The position numbers and the translations under genes were made by a program. From Colias croceus (lineage: Eukaryota > Arthropoda > Insecta > Lepidoptera > Pieridae): DNA of 64,000 nt. The stretch lies in assembly GCF_905220415.1 (NCBI RefSeq), contig NC_059544.1:3040501-3104500 (forward strand), written 5' to 3'. A model generated the notes under the pieces. That model searched no databases, was not told where the DNA came from, and saw nothing but the letters and a program-made list of their open reading frames with translations. How positions within the stretch are numbered: the stretch's first letter is position 1; each line of letters begins with the position of its first letter. Below are positions 63,164 to 64,000 of the stretch, piece after piece.

Positions 63164-64000
63164 CTGAAAATTACATATGATGCGTCAATTTTGGTACATA
63201 GATGAGTATAATATGTACTATACTATACAGTATAATATGTAATAAACAGCCCTGGCTTTGAGTTACTCTGGGCTAAAGGTATCCTTACTAGGAACACAGT
63301 GGAAAATAGGTAATGGTTCAATACGAGCAATGACGAACGGTGTACTAAAGTGACCGCAGTCACGAAAACTCTAATCTTTGAAAACATGAAAAGGCAAATG
63401 TTACAGTATGGTGTGCCTCTACCAATCCGCATTTGACCAGCGTAGCGGACAGCGTAGTCTAATCAACTTATAGGCTTGTTTCCTTGCGATATTACTCGAT
63501 GGTTAAATGAATGATTATTAACGAAATTGATCAAAATAAAATTATGCTTTTCGTATAATGAATTAACCTGCTAATTTTAAACGAATATATACGTTACTTA
63601 ACACGTTAAGCAAATTAATAATCGAGCAAAATTATATAAAAATTAAGACTAGTCTTAACAATGCTCAAAGCACTTGAATAGAAGGAGTTTTGTATTGCTT
63701 TGAATATAAAGTTACGAGATAGAAACGGAATGCGGTTGTAATCTGCAATTAAAAAAGCTATTTAACTTCTCTAAGAAAATCAAAAAGCCTTAGTGGGAAG
63801 TAACTTGAGTAACTATTATTCGCAATATAAAGACAATTATTTGCCGCAAAGGTACACTTGGTAATATAGATGTCGTACGCATATAATTATTATCTATTAC
63901 CTGATTTTGTATCATACTGTAGTTAAAATAATATAATATCATCATCATAATATAGTACCTATCTATAGGTTCTACATCTACTCAAAAATGTATCAGCTTT

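Larger units (their letters stand above)
61280..64000. other. Right-end region, mostly unassigned
   Basis: Apart from the two repeat fragments near 62170-62362 and the terminal exon at 63086-63163, no gene or element was recognised. A short (AATAAAATAAT)-like simple tract lies at about 62855-62900. Confidence 0.5.

Overview
The window looks like nuclear DNA of a lepidopteran insect (moth or butterfly). It is AT-rich, has short exons with GT-AG introns, and is full of repeats typical of that order: Helitron-type elements ending in CTAG, tRNA-derived SINEs with target duplications, an RTE-type LINE, a piggyBac derivative and several palindromic MITEs. I see no operons, CRISPR arrays or bacterial features. 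The species was not identified.

Three pieces of host coding sequence can be supported. (1) A complete coding sequence for a Dpr-family protein lies on + between 11039 and 30476. Its six coding exons join with matching phases into exactly 900 nt (299 aa): signal peptide, two Ig domains and a hydrophobic C-terminal tail. (2) A complete S1A (chymotrypsin-fold) serine protease lies on - between 46714 and 44294. Its five exons join into 753 nt (250 aa), with a signal peptide, an R-IVGG activation site and an intact His/Asp/Ser triad. The S1 pocket is not that of trypsin. (3) A probable last exon of an unidentified gene lies on - at 63163-63086, with a polyadenylation signal, and continues off the right edge.

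Layout: 1-11 kb is non-coding upstream sequence with small Helitrons, a SINE and LINE tails. 11-30.5 kb is the Dpr gene; its 9.5-kb second intron holds a 1.25-kb fold-back element split by a 3.4-kb Helitron that carries a decayed Rep/helicase reading frame. 30.5-44.2 kb is intergenic with several Helitron derivatives and a 161-bp tandem repeat. 44.2-46.8 kb is the protease. 46.8-54.2 kb holds a Helitron, two related SINEs with target duplications, a 368-bp near-perfect palindrome and a 150-bp MITE. 54.2-61.3 kb is a mobile-element cluster: piggyBac derivative with TTAA target sites, three tRNA-like repeats, a 5'-truncated RTE LINE with a 10-bp target duplication, a (ACGAAC)n array of about 690 bp, and a MADF-domain fragment. 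61.3-64 kb is mostly unannotated apart from one repeat and the terminal exon.

The two complete genes have no evident functional link: one is a predicted neuronal cell-surface recognition protein, the other a secreted digestive-type protease. I did not find a convincing new multi-gene system. The observations I rate highest are the repeated splice-donor-like copies after Dpr exon 5 together with an in-frame stop at the authentic donor, the Helitron-split fold-back element, and the tandem/inverted tRNA-like units.
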